Shown here in pieces: positions 44,190-55,515 of a DNA stretch of 64,000 nucleotides. The notes below the pieces were generated by a model, which saw only the letters and a list, made by a program, of their open reading frames with translations, was not told the DNA's origin and did not search any database. Origin of the DNA: Aquarana catesbeiana. Taxonomy: Eukaryota; Chordata; Amphibia; Anura; Ranidae. Position 1 is the first letter of the stretch; each line of letters starts with the position of its first letter. The DNA is taken from positions 499,499,106 to 499,563,105 of the forward strand of contig NC_133328.1 in NCBI RefSeq assembly GCF_042186555.1, given 5' to 3'. The position numbers and the translations under genes were made by a program.

Positions 44190-46125
44190 TAGAAACAAAC
44201 AAAATTGCGCTTGGAAAATTAAATACCAGTGAAAAAATGTGAATAGGAATAAAATGACTCCTTGATATAAATATCATAAATTAGAATTCAATAAGCTGCG
44301 GTTATAAGTGGGGCACACCAATAGAATAAATAAAACAAGTAAACCGCGCTAAAATATGAGTCCAATTAACAATCAGTGAAATAAAGTTCAATTGAAGTCC
44401 AGAACAAAACGGTAAATTCTTCTATGTGATGAAGTGAAGAAAAATAAATAGAAGATAACTGTGTGGTGAACTGCTTACCAGAACGTAAGCCAAGTCAGAC
44501 AGATGGCTTAAAACCCAGCCCAGGCCTTTAGGAGCGCTCCAAAGTGGGCAGAATCCCTCGCGCTCATGCAGCAGAACGGGTCCACATAGGGTTTAATCAG
44601 ATAAAAATACAAAAACCATAGCGTGATACTGACATAAAATTATTAAATCAAAAAGGGAAAAAAAAGGTAGTGTTCACACAGATAATCATGAAAATCATAA
44701 ATGCACCCTGAATGCGTAGCAAATACAGGGACGTGAAAAATGGTGACATGCAACATGCAATGAATAGTGTCCTTGGAAATGAGATGTAAAGCACCAAGTA
44801 TATCTGTTTACCAGAAAATAACGTTGGACAAGCAGACAAAAAGCCAAAAACAGAAAAAACACCCGGTGCACAGACACAAGAGGCCGCTTACCAGATGGTA
44901 AACTAGTGAGGATATAATCAGCGGTAGGCTTACTACCTCTGTGTAACCCAGAGTATAAACTTGATTGGACCCATAGGGGTTCCTGCTCACCAGAAGATTG
45001 ACTGGAAATAGCCCAAAACGAAACCTTGGCGGAGTCACCGCGATCCCGTCCTGGCAGGCTCTTCACAGGCTCAAATATGCATATGTGTTCAAAGAGGAGA
45101 AGCAGCCAATAGTGTAATAACGTTACGACTCCAATTTATTAAAAAGCAAACACTTACATTTAAAAAACGAAAAACAGCAATGCCGGCCGGCACTCAGACA
45201 GCTCCCGTCCACAACAGGGCAACATGCTGACGTCACCACGTTGCCCTGTTGTGGACGGGAGCTGTCTGAGTGCCGGCCGGCATTGCTGTTTTTCGTTTTT
45301 TAAACGTAAGTGTTTGCTTTTTAATAAATTGGAGTCGTAACGTTATTACACTATTGGCTGCTTCTCCTCTTTGAACACATATGCATATTTGAGCCTGTGA
45401 AGAGCCTGCCAGGACGGGATCGCGGTGACTCCACCAAGGTTTCTTTTTGGGCTATTTCCAGTCAATCTTCTGGTGAGCAGGAACCCCTATGGGTCCAATC
45501 AAGTTTATACTCTGGGTTACACAGAGGTAGTAAGCCTACTGCTGATTATATCCTCACTAGTTTACCATCTGGTAAGCGGCCTCTTGTGTCTGTGCACTGG
45601 GTGTTTTTTCTGTTTTTGGCTTTTTTGTCTGCTTGTCCAACGTTATTTTCTGGTAAACAGATATACTTGGTGCTTTACATCTCATTTCCAAGGACACTAT
45701 TCATTGCATGTCACCATTTTTCACGTCCCTGTATTTGCTACGCATTCAGGGTGCATTTATGATTTTCATGATTATCTGTGTGAACACTACCTTTTTTTTC
45801 CTTTTTGATTTAATAATTTTATGTCAGTATCACGCTATGGTTTTTGTATTTTTATCTGATTAAACCCTATGTGGACCCGTTCTGCTGCATGAGCGCGAGG
45901 GATTCTGCCCACTTTGGAGTGCTCCTAAAGGCCTGGGCTGGGTTTTAAGCCATCTGTCTGACTTGGCTTACGTTCTGGTAAGCAGTTCACCACACAGTTA
46001 TCTTCTATTTATTTTTCTTCACTTCATCACATAGAAGAATTTACCGTTTTGTTCTGGACTTCAATTGAACTTTATTTCACTGATTGTTAATTGGACTCAT
46101 ATTTTAGCGCGGTTTACTTGTTTTA
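44190..46125. mobile_element. PLE-derived foldback insertion 2 (inverted 3' regions)
   Basis: Two arms of about 0.9 kb run head-to-head from the octamer TGACGTCA (45228-45235) with no spacer. The left arm reads leftwards to about 44190; the right arm ends at GCGCGGTTTACTTGTTTTA (46125). Each arm has the PLE 3' architecture: GGGAGCTGTCTGAGTGCCGG, TTTTTAATAAATTGG, repeated CTGGTAAGC and CTGGTGAGC phrases, and an AGCGC end motif. The left arm continues about 145 bp further than the right, to a second AGCGC end. No RT frame. It splits the DIRS RNase H with a 14-bp perfect duplication. Confidence 0.8.
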
Positions 46126-46139
46126 TCATTTCTGATCTG
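46126..46139. repeat. Target duplication of PLE foldback 2 (right)
   Basis: TCATTTCTGATCTG, identical to 44176-44189. Confidence 0.95.
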
Positions 46140-46224
46140 GGCCACTTCCGTGGTAACTGAAGAAAGGATTATCCACTTTGCAGATTTTTGGATATTAACC
46201 ATAAACTGAGGCTCCAGTGTACCC

Positions 46225-46340
46225 AGCCTACAGTACCTGGTATTTCCAGGTGGTCCATCTGGGTACTAACCAGGCCCCACCCTGCTTAGCCTCCAAGATC
46301 AGATGAGATCAGGCGCTTTCAGGGTGATGTGGCCGTAGGG
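46225..46340 (-). pseudogene. 5S rRNA pseudogene, near full-length
   Basis: On the minus strand the 116 nt follow vertebrate 5S rRNA from CTACGGCCACATCACCCTGA, through GCGCCTGATCTCATCTGATC and AGCAGGG...GGCCTGGTTAGTA, to AATACCAGGTACTGTAGGCT. About ten substitutions are visible (for example CCCAGATGGACCACCTGG for TTGGATGGGAGACCGCCTGG). It lacks a T-run terminator directly after the end. It sits inside the RT/RNase H region of the DIRS element, so it is an insertion and not part of a 5S array. Confidence 0.85.
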
Positions 46341-46516
46341 TTTGGAGTCAGACACATTGGGAATCTAGAGCTTGAACCCTTTGTTCCAAGCCGATAGGAT
46401 AATGTTTTGCAGCCTCGAATGAAACTGAGCATAAGGAACGGCCTAGAATGAAGCCACCATCTTTCCCAACAACCTCATGCAAAGTTGAATAGAAGAATTC
46501 ATCTTGCTTCGACCAC

Positions 46517-46947
46517 CTAAATCAGTTCCTTTATGGCGCTGATCTTTGCCTGGGGCAAGAATACCCTTTTCTGGGTGTACCTATGATCAGACCCAAGTAT
46601 CTTAGCCCTTTTCATGGTTTTAAAGAAGATATCTCCTAGGCTGAGAATCCAACCTAGATATTCCAGGTAGTTGAATGTGGTGACCATACTTTGGTCTAAG
46701 CGGGCTACCGACTGGACTATCAAGAACAGATCGTCCAGGTAAACCATAATTGTTATACCTTGGGCCCTTAATCTGGCTAGAAGAAGGGCCAGAACAGAGT
46801 AAACACTCAAGGTGCAGTAGCTAGACCGGAAAGCAGAGCTACACACTGAAAATGAAGATTTTCCACCTTGAAAAGTAGATATTACTAGTGAGCGAGAAAA
46901 TAGGCATATGGGAGGTATGCATCTTTGACGTTGATTGATGCCAGAAG
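46517..46947 (-). pseudogene. DIRS reverse transcriptase, central part
   Basis: Minus-strand reading from the insertion border: LLASINVKDAYLP (consensus M.S.DLKDAY.H.PI), a degraded LSGLATAP block, then ARLRAQGITIMVYLDDLFLI with the catalytic YLDD, LEYLGWILSLGDIFF and KRVFLPQAKISAIKEL. These are the DIRS/Ngaro RT landmarks. The N-terminal part of the same domain is at 61300-61103, 14 kb away across PLE foldback 3. Several frameshifts and stops occur (for example after YFLAH). Confidence 0.8.
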
Positions 46948-46962
46948 TTCTCCTCCTTGTAG
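46948..46962. repeat. Target duplication of PLE foldback 3 (left)
   Basis: TTCTCCTCCTTGTAG, identical to 61088-61102. Confidence 0.97.
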
Positions 46963-47550
46963 TATAAAAAAAAAAAATGAACTGCGCTAAACCAGGGATG
47001 AAATAATATACATTGAAATAAAAATATGACAACCAATATCAGAAAAACAAATATCTGACAGTAATAAAAAATGTTTTGAGGAGTCAGATAAAGTAACGTG
47101 ATAACAATATTGAAGTGAATAACAATGTGTAAAAAAAAAGCCCCAAAGAACCCAAATGGTATCCAATGGTGATAAGAATAAAGCTCAACAAATGGCACCA
47201 AGCGAAAGATCCACCACCAGTAGCAATACACGCTTACCAGAGGCAAGCTACAAGACAGCTTCTATTGAAATAGGATATCCGTTCAATGGAGGCATCCCAA
47301 TCCGACCTCACCAGGGGAGGAAGACAAGGCAGGAAGGCTCCGTCCAGTGGATAGAGGTAATCAACAAGGGGGACCCAGAGGAATAAAAAATAGGATCTCC
47401 ATAGAGTAAATCAGTAGATACAATTTTATTAAAAGGAAGGGGATTTACACTTACATAGACAGCATGAATATAGGCATAAACAAAGATAAAAACAGCCGGC
47501 CTGCAGACACCCGTTCGAGACGACACCGATGACGTCAGCGCGTCAACCAT

Positions 47551-47586
47551 CCGACGTACGTTTCGTCTTAGAAGACGTTGTCAAAG
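47551..47586 (-). ncRNA. Degenerate hammerhead-like motif in left PLE arm
   Basis: Minus strand: TTTGACAAC, stem GTCTT/AAGAC with loop CT, then GAAA, a palindromic CGTACG stem III and TC. The layout core-stem II-GAAA-stem III-UH fits a minimal hammerhead, but the CUGANGA strand reads UUGACAA, so it should be inactive. The same place in the right arm is at 60375-60406. Confidence 0.35.
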
Positions 47587-48304
47587 GGAACGGGCGACGC
47601 ACTGACTCATTGCTACATATAACACTCACGGAAACCACACCTCGTTCTGAAGCTCAAGTGGCAGCACCATGACATTCTCACTGAAAACAGGAAATGCGTG
47701 AAACTGTATTGGATGTATTACAAATAATAAAACTAAACGGAGGAAACTAATAAATATTGAAGAAAAAGACTAAGAGGAAAATCTGATGGAGCATCGATAA
47801 ATATATCTAGAAAACAATATAAAATGTGGCGTTATAAATCACCAACCAAATAAGTACATAGATGTCCCGCTATGCCATCTAGTGGAAAAATGGAAGAAGA
47901 CATCCATAATAGATAAATAATTAAAAATGGTAAATTAAAAGAAATATATCAAGAGGCACTATTAGAAGGTATTAGAAGGTGTCGTAAGACACTCCTACAG
48001 ATAATAATCATAAAGACTATTATTATTTCAATACAGTGCCCCCACAAACATTTTTTTTATATATTTTAAACACAAAAATGTTAGTATAAATAACAATAAG
48101 AAAAATCCATAATAAAAATAATATTCAAAAGGAATAAACTCGAATAAATTAATGTTGCGGTATAGCCACCAAAGATTCACAGCAAGTTTACAAGAATGGG
48201 AATAAAATATTCATGAATTATCTAAAAAGGCATTGAGATCTACCTCTACATTAAGCCCAAAGGGGGTGTAGCATTTTAATTTGTATATGCAGGCCATCTC
48301 CAGT

Positions 48305-50475
48305 CTAGAAATCCCACGTATTAGAGAACTCCCCCTCCAATGGGGGGGTATATCTGTCAATCCCCAGGAAGATAGTCTTGGCAGGATCTCGATTGTGAAC
48401 CTCGAGATAGTGCCTGGAGACCGGATGTTTAGGGAAGCCTGTTAGAATGTTAGTTATGTGCTCGTTAAGCCTGACAGAAAGAGGGCGTTTAGTCCTCCCA
48501 ACGTATTGTAGCCCGCAAGGGCATTGGAGGAGATAGACAACCCGTTCAGTGGAGCACGTAATAAATGATTTGATCTCAAATTCTGCCAAGGTGCTGGTGG
48601 AAACAAATGTATGTGTTCTTCTATGTGTGCAGCCACTAAGGGAGCACACCCTACACCTCCTGCATTGAAAAAAAGCCAGTCATATACTCAAAAAACCCCT
48701 TCTTAACTGGAGGAGGATCGAGAACGTTCGGGGCCACTCTACCTCTAAGAGAGGGAGCACCCTTATAAATCACCTGTGGATTAGCTGGAAGGACATTACC
48801 CAATACATGGTCATTCGTGAGGACATGCCAATGTTTTCTAATGAGTTTGGCCACATTTCTATGTTTTATGGAGTAGGTGGTTATAAAGGGAATAGATGGT
48901 ACCCTATCCCAGTTAAGTGCTTTACTTTTCAGTAAAACACTCCTATCTAGAAATGCAACCTCATCAAGCGGTTTCCTAAGGGAGGCTTCAGGGTAACTCT
49001 TCTCGAGAAAACGCCCTATCAAAACGTAAGCCTGAAGTAAGAACTCACCATGATCGGAGCAGTTACGTTTCAGACATATGAGTTGACTTTTTGGCACCGA
49101 CCTTAGCCAGGCCTCATGATGGCAGCTGTCAGTAGGTATGTAGGAATTACGATCCATATTTTTTTATAAGGTAGCCGTAGTAAACTGGCCATCCTTGACC
49201 CCAATTTTTAGATCCAAGAAATTGATCTGTTTGGCTAGCTTCATAACAAAGCCGACTGCCACGATCGTTGTCATTCAGCTCACTCATAAAGGAATCCAAG
49301 TCCTCTCGGTCCCCATTCCACAGGAGGAGGATGTCATCTATATATCTAGCCCACAACACCACCTGAGGCCTCTGGTGGGCATAGATGACATCCTCCTCCC
49401 ATAGGGCCATAAAGAGGTTCACCAAACTAGGGGCATACTTAGCCCCCATGGCGACCCCTCTATCTTGCCTATAAAACTGGCACCCAAACCAGAAGTAGTT
49501 TCGAGTGGCTACAAAATGAAGTAGTTGCATAATGAAACAAATTTGTTCATCAAACAGCGCTGAACCTCGCCTCAGAAAATATTCTACCGCAAATAGCCCC
49601 AAGTTATGCGGTATTACCGTATATAATGAAGCGACATCGGCTGTCACTAACCACCACCCTGGATTAGGGGTATAATCAGCAAGTAAGTTGATTACATGAC
49701 GGGAATCCTTTAGGTGTGAGGGCATTTTGGTAACTAGTGGTTGTAAATAGAAATCTATATACCTGCCCACCCGGGATGTGATAGAATCAATGCCACTAAC
49801 AATAAGGCGTCCCGGGGGGCAGGTAGGATGTTTATGGATTTTCGGCAGATAGTAAATCACCGGGGTACGTGGGGCTTTAGGTACTAGATATAATCTCTCT
49901 GTTATTTATAATGCCCTGTTCAAACCCATACTATATTAACACCTCTAGATCCTTCTTATATTGGGCCTTAGGGTTCGACCTAAGAAGGGTATAAGTGTCA
50001 CGGTCGCCCAATATTCTAGACATCTCAGCAAGATAATCTTTCCTATCTAGAATAATAATGCCCCCCCCCTTTGTCCGCTGGTCTAATTACTAAGTTTTTG
50101 TTCTCACATAAAGAGTTAAGACCGGACATCATGTCTTTATTACATTTCACTCTTTTAAGGGGCAATTGTTCCAAATCCCTTAATGTTAAATCCCTAAAAA
50201 CCTTCAGGGAGGGGGCCATAGCCCCAGGGTATTAAAAAGGGAGGCATTAGAAAGCCCCGAGTGGCGGAACTCATTTGAACTGATCCCAACATTCTGTATG
50301 GGCTTAGAGGCCATATACCTTTTAATATTTACCTTACGCACAAACTTATGTAGGTCAACGTACGTTTGAAACTTATTCAATCCACAAGGAGGTGCAAATT
50401 TAAGACCTTTATTAAGTATAAATTTCTCAGAGTCATTTAAAGTGACTGAACTTAAATTAAATATCCCATCGCTGG
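48305..50475 (-). pseudogene. PLE polyprotein (RT + GIY-YIG), left arm
   Basis: Same gene as 50836-53004 in inverse orientation, more broken. Readable pieces: RT from 49860 (YYLPKIHKHPTCPPGRLIV, then GAKYAPSLVNLFMALWEEDV and ARYIDDILLLWNGDRED with catalytic YIDD), the post-RT part 49157-48651 (KSQLICLKRNCSDHGEFLLQ), and 48649-48305 with the CSLSGCTHRRTHTF Cys/His linker and the GIY-YIG endonuclease (VYLLQCPCGLQYVGRTKRPL, NEHI). Frameshifts lie at about 49150 and 48650, among others. Upstream of 49860 the N-terminal block is broken by shifts and G-runs. Confidence 0.85.
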
Positions 50476-50835
50476 TTAGGGTTTTTTCCTTTTTAGATAG
50501 CAGTCGCCTCCCCCCTCTAGATCCTCTCTTTGGTTTACCGACCTTTTGATGCCCTGATTTGGCCTGTCAAAACCCTAAATCAACAATGGACCCCACAGGT
50601 CTAGAGTGGTGCGATGAGACAACTCCAATTTCATCAATACGGATGGTGAGAATGGAGCTGCCTCATCGCACCACCCTAGACCTGTGGGGTCCATTGTTGA
50701 TTTAGGCAATCCAGGTCTTTCTGGTTCTAATTACCAACAATGGGGTTTTCACAGGCCAAATCAGGGCATCAAAAGGTCGGTAGACCAAAGAGAGGATCTA
50801 GAGGGGGGAGGTGACTGCAATCTAAAGAGGAAAAA

Positions 50836-53004
50836 ACCCTAACCAGCGATGGGATATTTAATTTAAGTTCAGCCACTTTAAAGGACTATGAGAAATTTAT
50901 ACTTAATAAAGGTCTTAAGTTTGCACCACCTTGTGGATTGAATAAGTTTCAAACGTAGATTGACGTACATAAATTTGTACGTAAGGTAAATATTAAAAGG
51001 TATATGGCCTCTAATCCCATACAGGATGTTGGGATCAGTTCAAATGAGTTCCGCCACTCGGGGCTTTCTAATGCCTCCCTTTTTAACCCCCCTGGGGCTA
51101 TGGCCCCCTTCCTGAAGGTTTTTAGGGATTTAATACTAAGGGATTTGGACCAATTGCCCCTTAAAAGAGTGAAATGTAATAAAGACATGATGTCCGGTCT
51201 TAACTCTCTATGCGAGAACAAAAACTTAGTAATTAGACCAGCGGACAAAGGGGGGGATTATTATTCTAGATAGGAAAGATTATCTTGCTGAGATGTCTAG
51301 AATATTGGGCGACCGTGACACTTATACCTTCTTAGGTCTGACCCTAAGGCCCAATATAAGAAGGAACTAGAGGTGTTAATACAGTATGGGTTTGAACAGG
51401 GTATTTTAAATAACAGAGATTATATCTAGTACCTAAAGCCCCACGTACCCCGGTGATTTACTATCTGCCACATCCTACCTGCCCCCCCGGGAAGCCCTAT
51501 TGTTAGTGGCATTGATTCTATCACATCCCGGGTGGGCAGGTATATAGATTTCTATTTACAACCACTAGTTACCAAAATGCCCTCACACCTAAAGGATTCC
51601 CGTCATGTAATCAACTTACTTGCTGATTATACCCCTAATCCAGGGTGGTGGTTAGTGACAGCCGATGTTGTTTCATTATATACGGTAATACCGCATAACT
51701 TGGGGCTATTTGCGGTAGAATATTTTCTGAGGCGAGATTCTGCACTGTTTGATGAACAAATTTGTTTCATTATGCAACTACTTCATTTTGTGGCCACTCA
51801 AAACTACTTCTGGTTTGGAGGCCAGTTTTATAGGCAAGATAGAGGGGTCGCCATGGGGGCTAAGTATGCCCCTAGTTTGGCGAACCTCTTTATGGCCCTA
51901 TGGGAGGAGGATGTCATCTATGCCCACCAGAGGCCTCAGGTGGTGTTGTGGGCTAGATACATAGATGACATCCTCCTCCTGTGGAATGGGGACCGAGAGG
52001 ACTTTATGAGTGAGCTGAATGACAACGATCGTGGCATTTGGCTTTGTTATGAAGCTAGCCATACTGAGATCAATTTCTTGGATCTAAAAATTGGGGTCAA
52101 GGATGGCCAGTTTACTATGGCTACCTTTTTTAAAAATACGGATCGTAATTCGTACATACCTACTGACAGCTGCCATCATGAGGCCTGGCTAAGGTCGGTG
52201 CCAAAAAGTCAACTCATACGTCTGAAACGTAACTGCTCCGATCATGGTGAGTTCTTACTTCAGGCTGACGTTTTGATAGGGCATTTTCTCAAGAAGGGTT
52301 ACCCTGAGGCCTCCCTTAGGAATACGCTTGATGAGGTTGCATCTCTAGATAGGAGTGTTTTACAGAAAAGTAAAGCACCTAACCGGGATAGGGTACCATC
52401 TATTCCCTTTATAACCACCTACTCCATAAAACATGGAAATGTGGCCAAACTCGTTAGAAAACATTGGCATGTCCTCACGAATGACCATGTATTGGGTAAT
52501 GTCCTTCCAGCTAATCCACAGGTGATTTATAAGGGTGCTCCCTCTCTTAGAGGTAGAGTGGCCCCGAACGTTCTCGATCCTCCTCCAGTTAAGAAGGGGT
52601 TTTTTGAGTATATGACTGGCTTTTTTCAATGCAGGAGGTGTAGGGTGTGCTCCCTTAGTGGCTGCACACATAGAAGAACACATACATTTGTTTCCACCAG
52701 CACCTTGGCAGAATTTGAGATCAAATCATTTATTACGTGCTCCACTGAACGGGTGGTCTATCTCCTCCAATGCCCTTGCGGGCTACAATACGTTGGGAGG
52801 ACTAAACGCCCTCTTTCTGTCAGGTTTAACGAGCACATAACTAACATTCTAACAGGCTTCCCTAAACATTCGGTCTCCAGGCACTATCTCGAGGTTCACA
52901 ATCGAGATCCTGCCAAGACTATCTTCCTGGGGATTGACAGATATACCCCCCATTGGAGGGGGGGTTCTCTAATACGTGGGATTTCTAGACTGGAGATGGC
53001 CTAG
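50836..53004 (+). pseudogene. PLE polyprotein (RT + GIY-YIG), right arm
   Basis: Penelope-type retroelement protein: telomerase-like RT followed by a GIY-YIG nuclease that nicks the target. Pieces: N-terminus near 50850-50940 (IFNLSSATLKDYEKFILNKG) up to a stop at 50956; frame 51004-51273 with NLVIRPADKGG, which shifts at a G-run near 51255; and a long frame 51532-53004 (490 codons). The last has GRYIDFYLQPLVTKMPSHLK, VTADVVSLYTVIPH, GAKYAPSLANLFMALWEEDV, ARYIDDILLLWNGDRED, the linker CRRCRVCSLSGCTHRRTH, and the endonuclease core VYLLQCPCGLQYVGRTKRPL with NEHITN. Catalytic RT and nuclease motifs are intact; only the N-terminal third is broken. Confidence 0.9.
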
Positions 53005-53142
53005 ATATACAAATTAAAATGCTACACCCCCTTTGGGCTTAATGTAGAGGTAGATCTCAATACCTTTTTAGATAATTCGTGAATATTTTATTCCCATTCT
53101 TGTAAACTTGCTGTGAATCTTTGGTGGCTATACCGCAACATT

Positions 53143-53156
53143 AATCTATTTGAGTT
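53143..53156. repeat. LINE target duplication (left)
   Basis: AATCTATTTGAGTT; right copy 59806-59819 is AATCTATTCGAGTT (one change). The unoccupied site in the opposite PLE arm (about 48135-48150, minus) reads AATTTATTCGAGTT. Confidence 0.92.
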
Positions 53157-53259
53157 CGGGGGGCGTGGCTTGGCGCTAGATGGCGACGGAAGCACACTAG
53201 CAGAGCTCCGTGAAGGAATCCGGCCTGCAGCCAGATACCTCGCTACTAGTGACACAGCT

Positions 53260-54401
53260 ATGGGCAGAAAGTTGTACCAGACTCCCCAGACTCGCCCTAA
53301 ACGTACCACCGCTGCCTCCCAGACCAGAAACATCCCGGATATCTTCAAAAGTCAAGCAGTATCCCGAGGCAGCATGGCGGGGCACAAAATGGCGCGGACG
53401 CAGCAAACGGAGGAAGACTCGAGTGAGGACTCCATGTCCGCAGCAGGAGAGTCAGGTAGGGGATACTCCCAGACAAACCAACCTCTGACTTATGCAGATA
53501 TGTCCGGCTTTGCAGCGGACATAAAATCCACATTCTCTGCCGCCATTACCGACCTGAAATCCAACCTGCTGGTGCTCACTGACAAACTGGCTACAGTAGA
53601 AGCTAATGGGAAACACAGAGACAGGAGGATGGATAGATTAGAAAATGTGGCTGCCTCTCACTCCTCTCATCTAATCGAAATGAATAGACACCTTGAGGAT
53701 TTAGACAATAGGGGAAGAAGGTGCAATATAAGGGTGAGAGGTATCCCCGAATCTGTTGATTCAGCACAGATAATCCCAGCTCTCCAGAGAGTCTTCAACA
53801 CTCTCCTTGAAAGACAGGAAGATACCGCCATTGACTTTGCAAGGGCTCACAGAGCTCTCAGACCCAAAGGTCCTGACACCGCTCCCCCCAGGGATATAAT
53901 CTGTTGTTTACAGAGCTTCCCACTAAAGGAATCCATCATGATTAAAGCTAGGGGCAATGACAGCATTGTATTCAACGGAGAGACCATTATGTTGTTCCAT
54001 GACCTCTCCCAAATTACTCTACGCAATCGCAGGGCCCTGCGACCCCTCCTTGACAAGTTGATGGCGAGTGACTTGAGATACATGTGGCGATTCCCCTTTG
54101 CCCTTACTGTAATGCAGCATGTGTTACGCAGCATGTGTTACGCAACCCCCCGCTGATCTGCCCGATTTCTTTGAATCATTGCACATGGAACCTGTGGCAC
54201 TGCCTGAATGGTATCAGGAATTTCTTCTTCCCAGACCTGAAGGGAGCCCACACAGATCGCCTCTCTCCTCGCCTGAAAAAAGGATGTCCAAAAAGTCCAG
54301 ACACAACAGAGGTTCTGGAGTTCATGGCGGCACTCCCAACCCCAGACAGGCCACTCCAAAAGCTGTAGAGGAGGATCAAGCCGAATCAAATGACTGGTGA
54401 G
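53260..54401 (+). pseudogene. LINE ORF1 (RNA-binding, transposase_22-like)
   Basis: Starts at ATG 53260 (MGRKLYQTPQTRPKR), the first ATG inside the element; an in-frame ATG upstream at 53113 is in PLE sequence and is rejected. A Ser/Gln-rich head is followed by a predicted coiled coil (about 53490-53700, LTDKLATVEANGKHRDRRMD), then the RRM-like core HLEDLDNRGRRCNIRVRGIP and the C-terminal domain. The frame ends at 54156 after a 14-bp tandem duplication (GCAGCATGTGTTAC twice, 54114-54141). The real C-terminus (LPDFFESLHMEPVALPEWYQ) continues in another frame to 54401. The protein would coat LINE RNA and chaperone it. Confidence 0.85.
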
Positions 54402-55515
54402 CCGAAGCTTTCCTTTTGCCAGGATCAACATGGCACACAATAAGGACCTTTGCCACTCAATGGAATACACGTGCCTTTGGACAGTACGCTCAAGCCCCAC
54501 CTGTGCTATGAGCTTCTGCCTCTCTTGCAGTGTGGGTTGTGTAAAGGAGATCAGCTCATTTCATCTTGGTAGGATTGGCGACCAAGTGGAATTATTTTTT
54601 TTTCCTTTTTCTTTTATGTGTTTTTTTTTTTTTCTACCTGCCTACCAAGGAGTTACATACTGAAGCTGCAAAGCCTCTTATTTTACATTAGTACTTTATC
54701 CAACCCATTTTATAATTTTCCCTTTTTTTTTTTTTTTTTTACTATGGTTCACGCTGTTTTACCTTCTTGCCTCCCATACGGCAAAAGACATTGTCCTTGA
54801 GATACTACCATTGCTACATTTCAGGGGCCGGAAACAGTCCTTGAGTATAACGGACTGTTTGAAGCTCAGAACTGTTAGCTGGGAGGGCGGAGGGGCGGAT
54901 ACTGATAGAATATACCAAAGCTACCGTCAGGGGCACATCACAATTCCAGAGGGCAACTGGAGATTTATTACTGTTTTAGTTGTACTTCAAAACCAACCAC
55001 AAGGTTTCTTTAATTTTTTTTTTTATTAATGTGGGGTGCCTCACGCGTGGCGCCTGTTGGGCGTGGCGGGTGGGATGCCCCACGTGACTTAATAGGCCGG
55101 GTTCCGTTGATTTCACGTTTTGGCTGTACTATAAACATTACATTTAATTTTGGTTGTTACTGGTGATATATCATTGATCCTATAAAGTGAGTATTTGTAG
55201 GATAGGTAATAACCACCGCTGCCTGGAAGCAGCCTAGCTACGTTACCTCAGTAGTGACCCCAGGGGCTAATTGCGGCCTCTGGTTACACTAAATACAGAC
55301 CATAGAACGATAGTTAAGTTCTGAGGTGAACTGATTACTCTCCGTAGAGTGTTTCTACTTGTTTGTTTGTTTCTTTTTTTTCCTCTTCACCACCTTTTAT
55401 CCTTCATCTTTTCCTACCCCTCTTCCCCTTCCACCCTTACCATTTAAAGTGTGCTGATCAACTCTAAGCTTCATTACAGTTTCAGCGTAGGAACTGGTGT
55501 CCGTGGGTCCTCCAG

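Noticed and set aside
46225..46340. Functional 5S rRNA gene
   Set aside because: About ten substitutions, including changes in the 3' helix region, no terminator directly after it, and location inside a retroelement.
53113..53259. ATG at 53113 as start of the LINE ORF1
   Set aside because: It lies in PLE sequence before the target duplication (53143-53156); ATG 53260 is the first inside the element.
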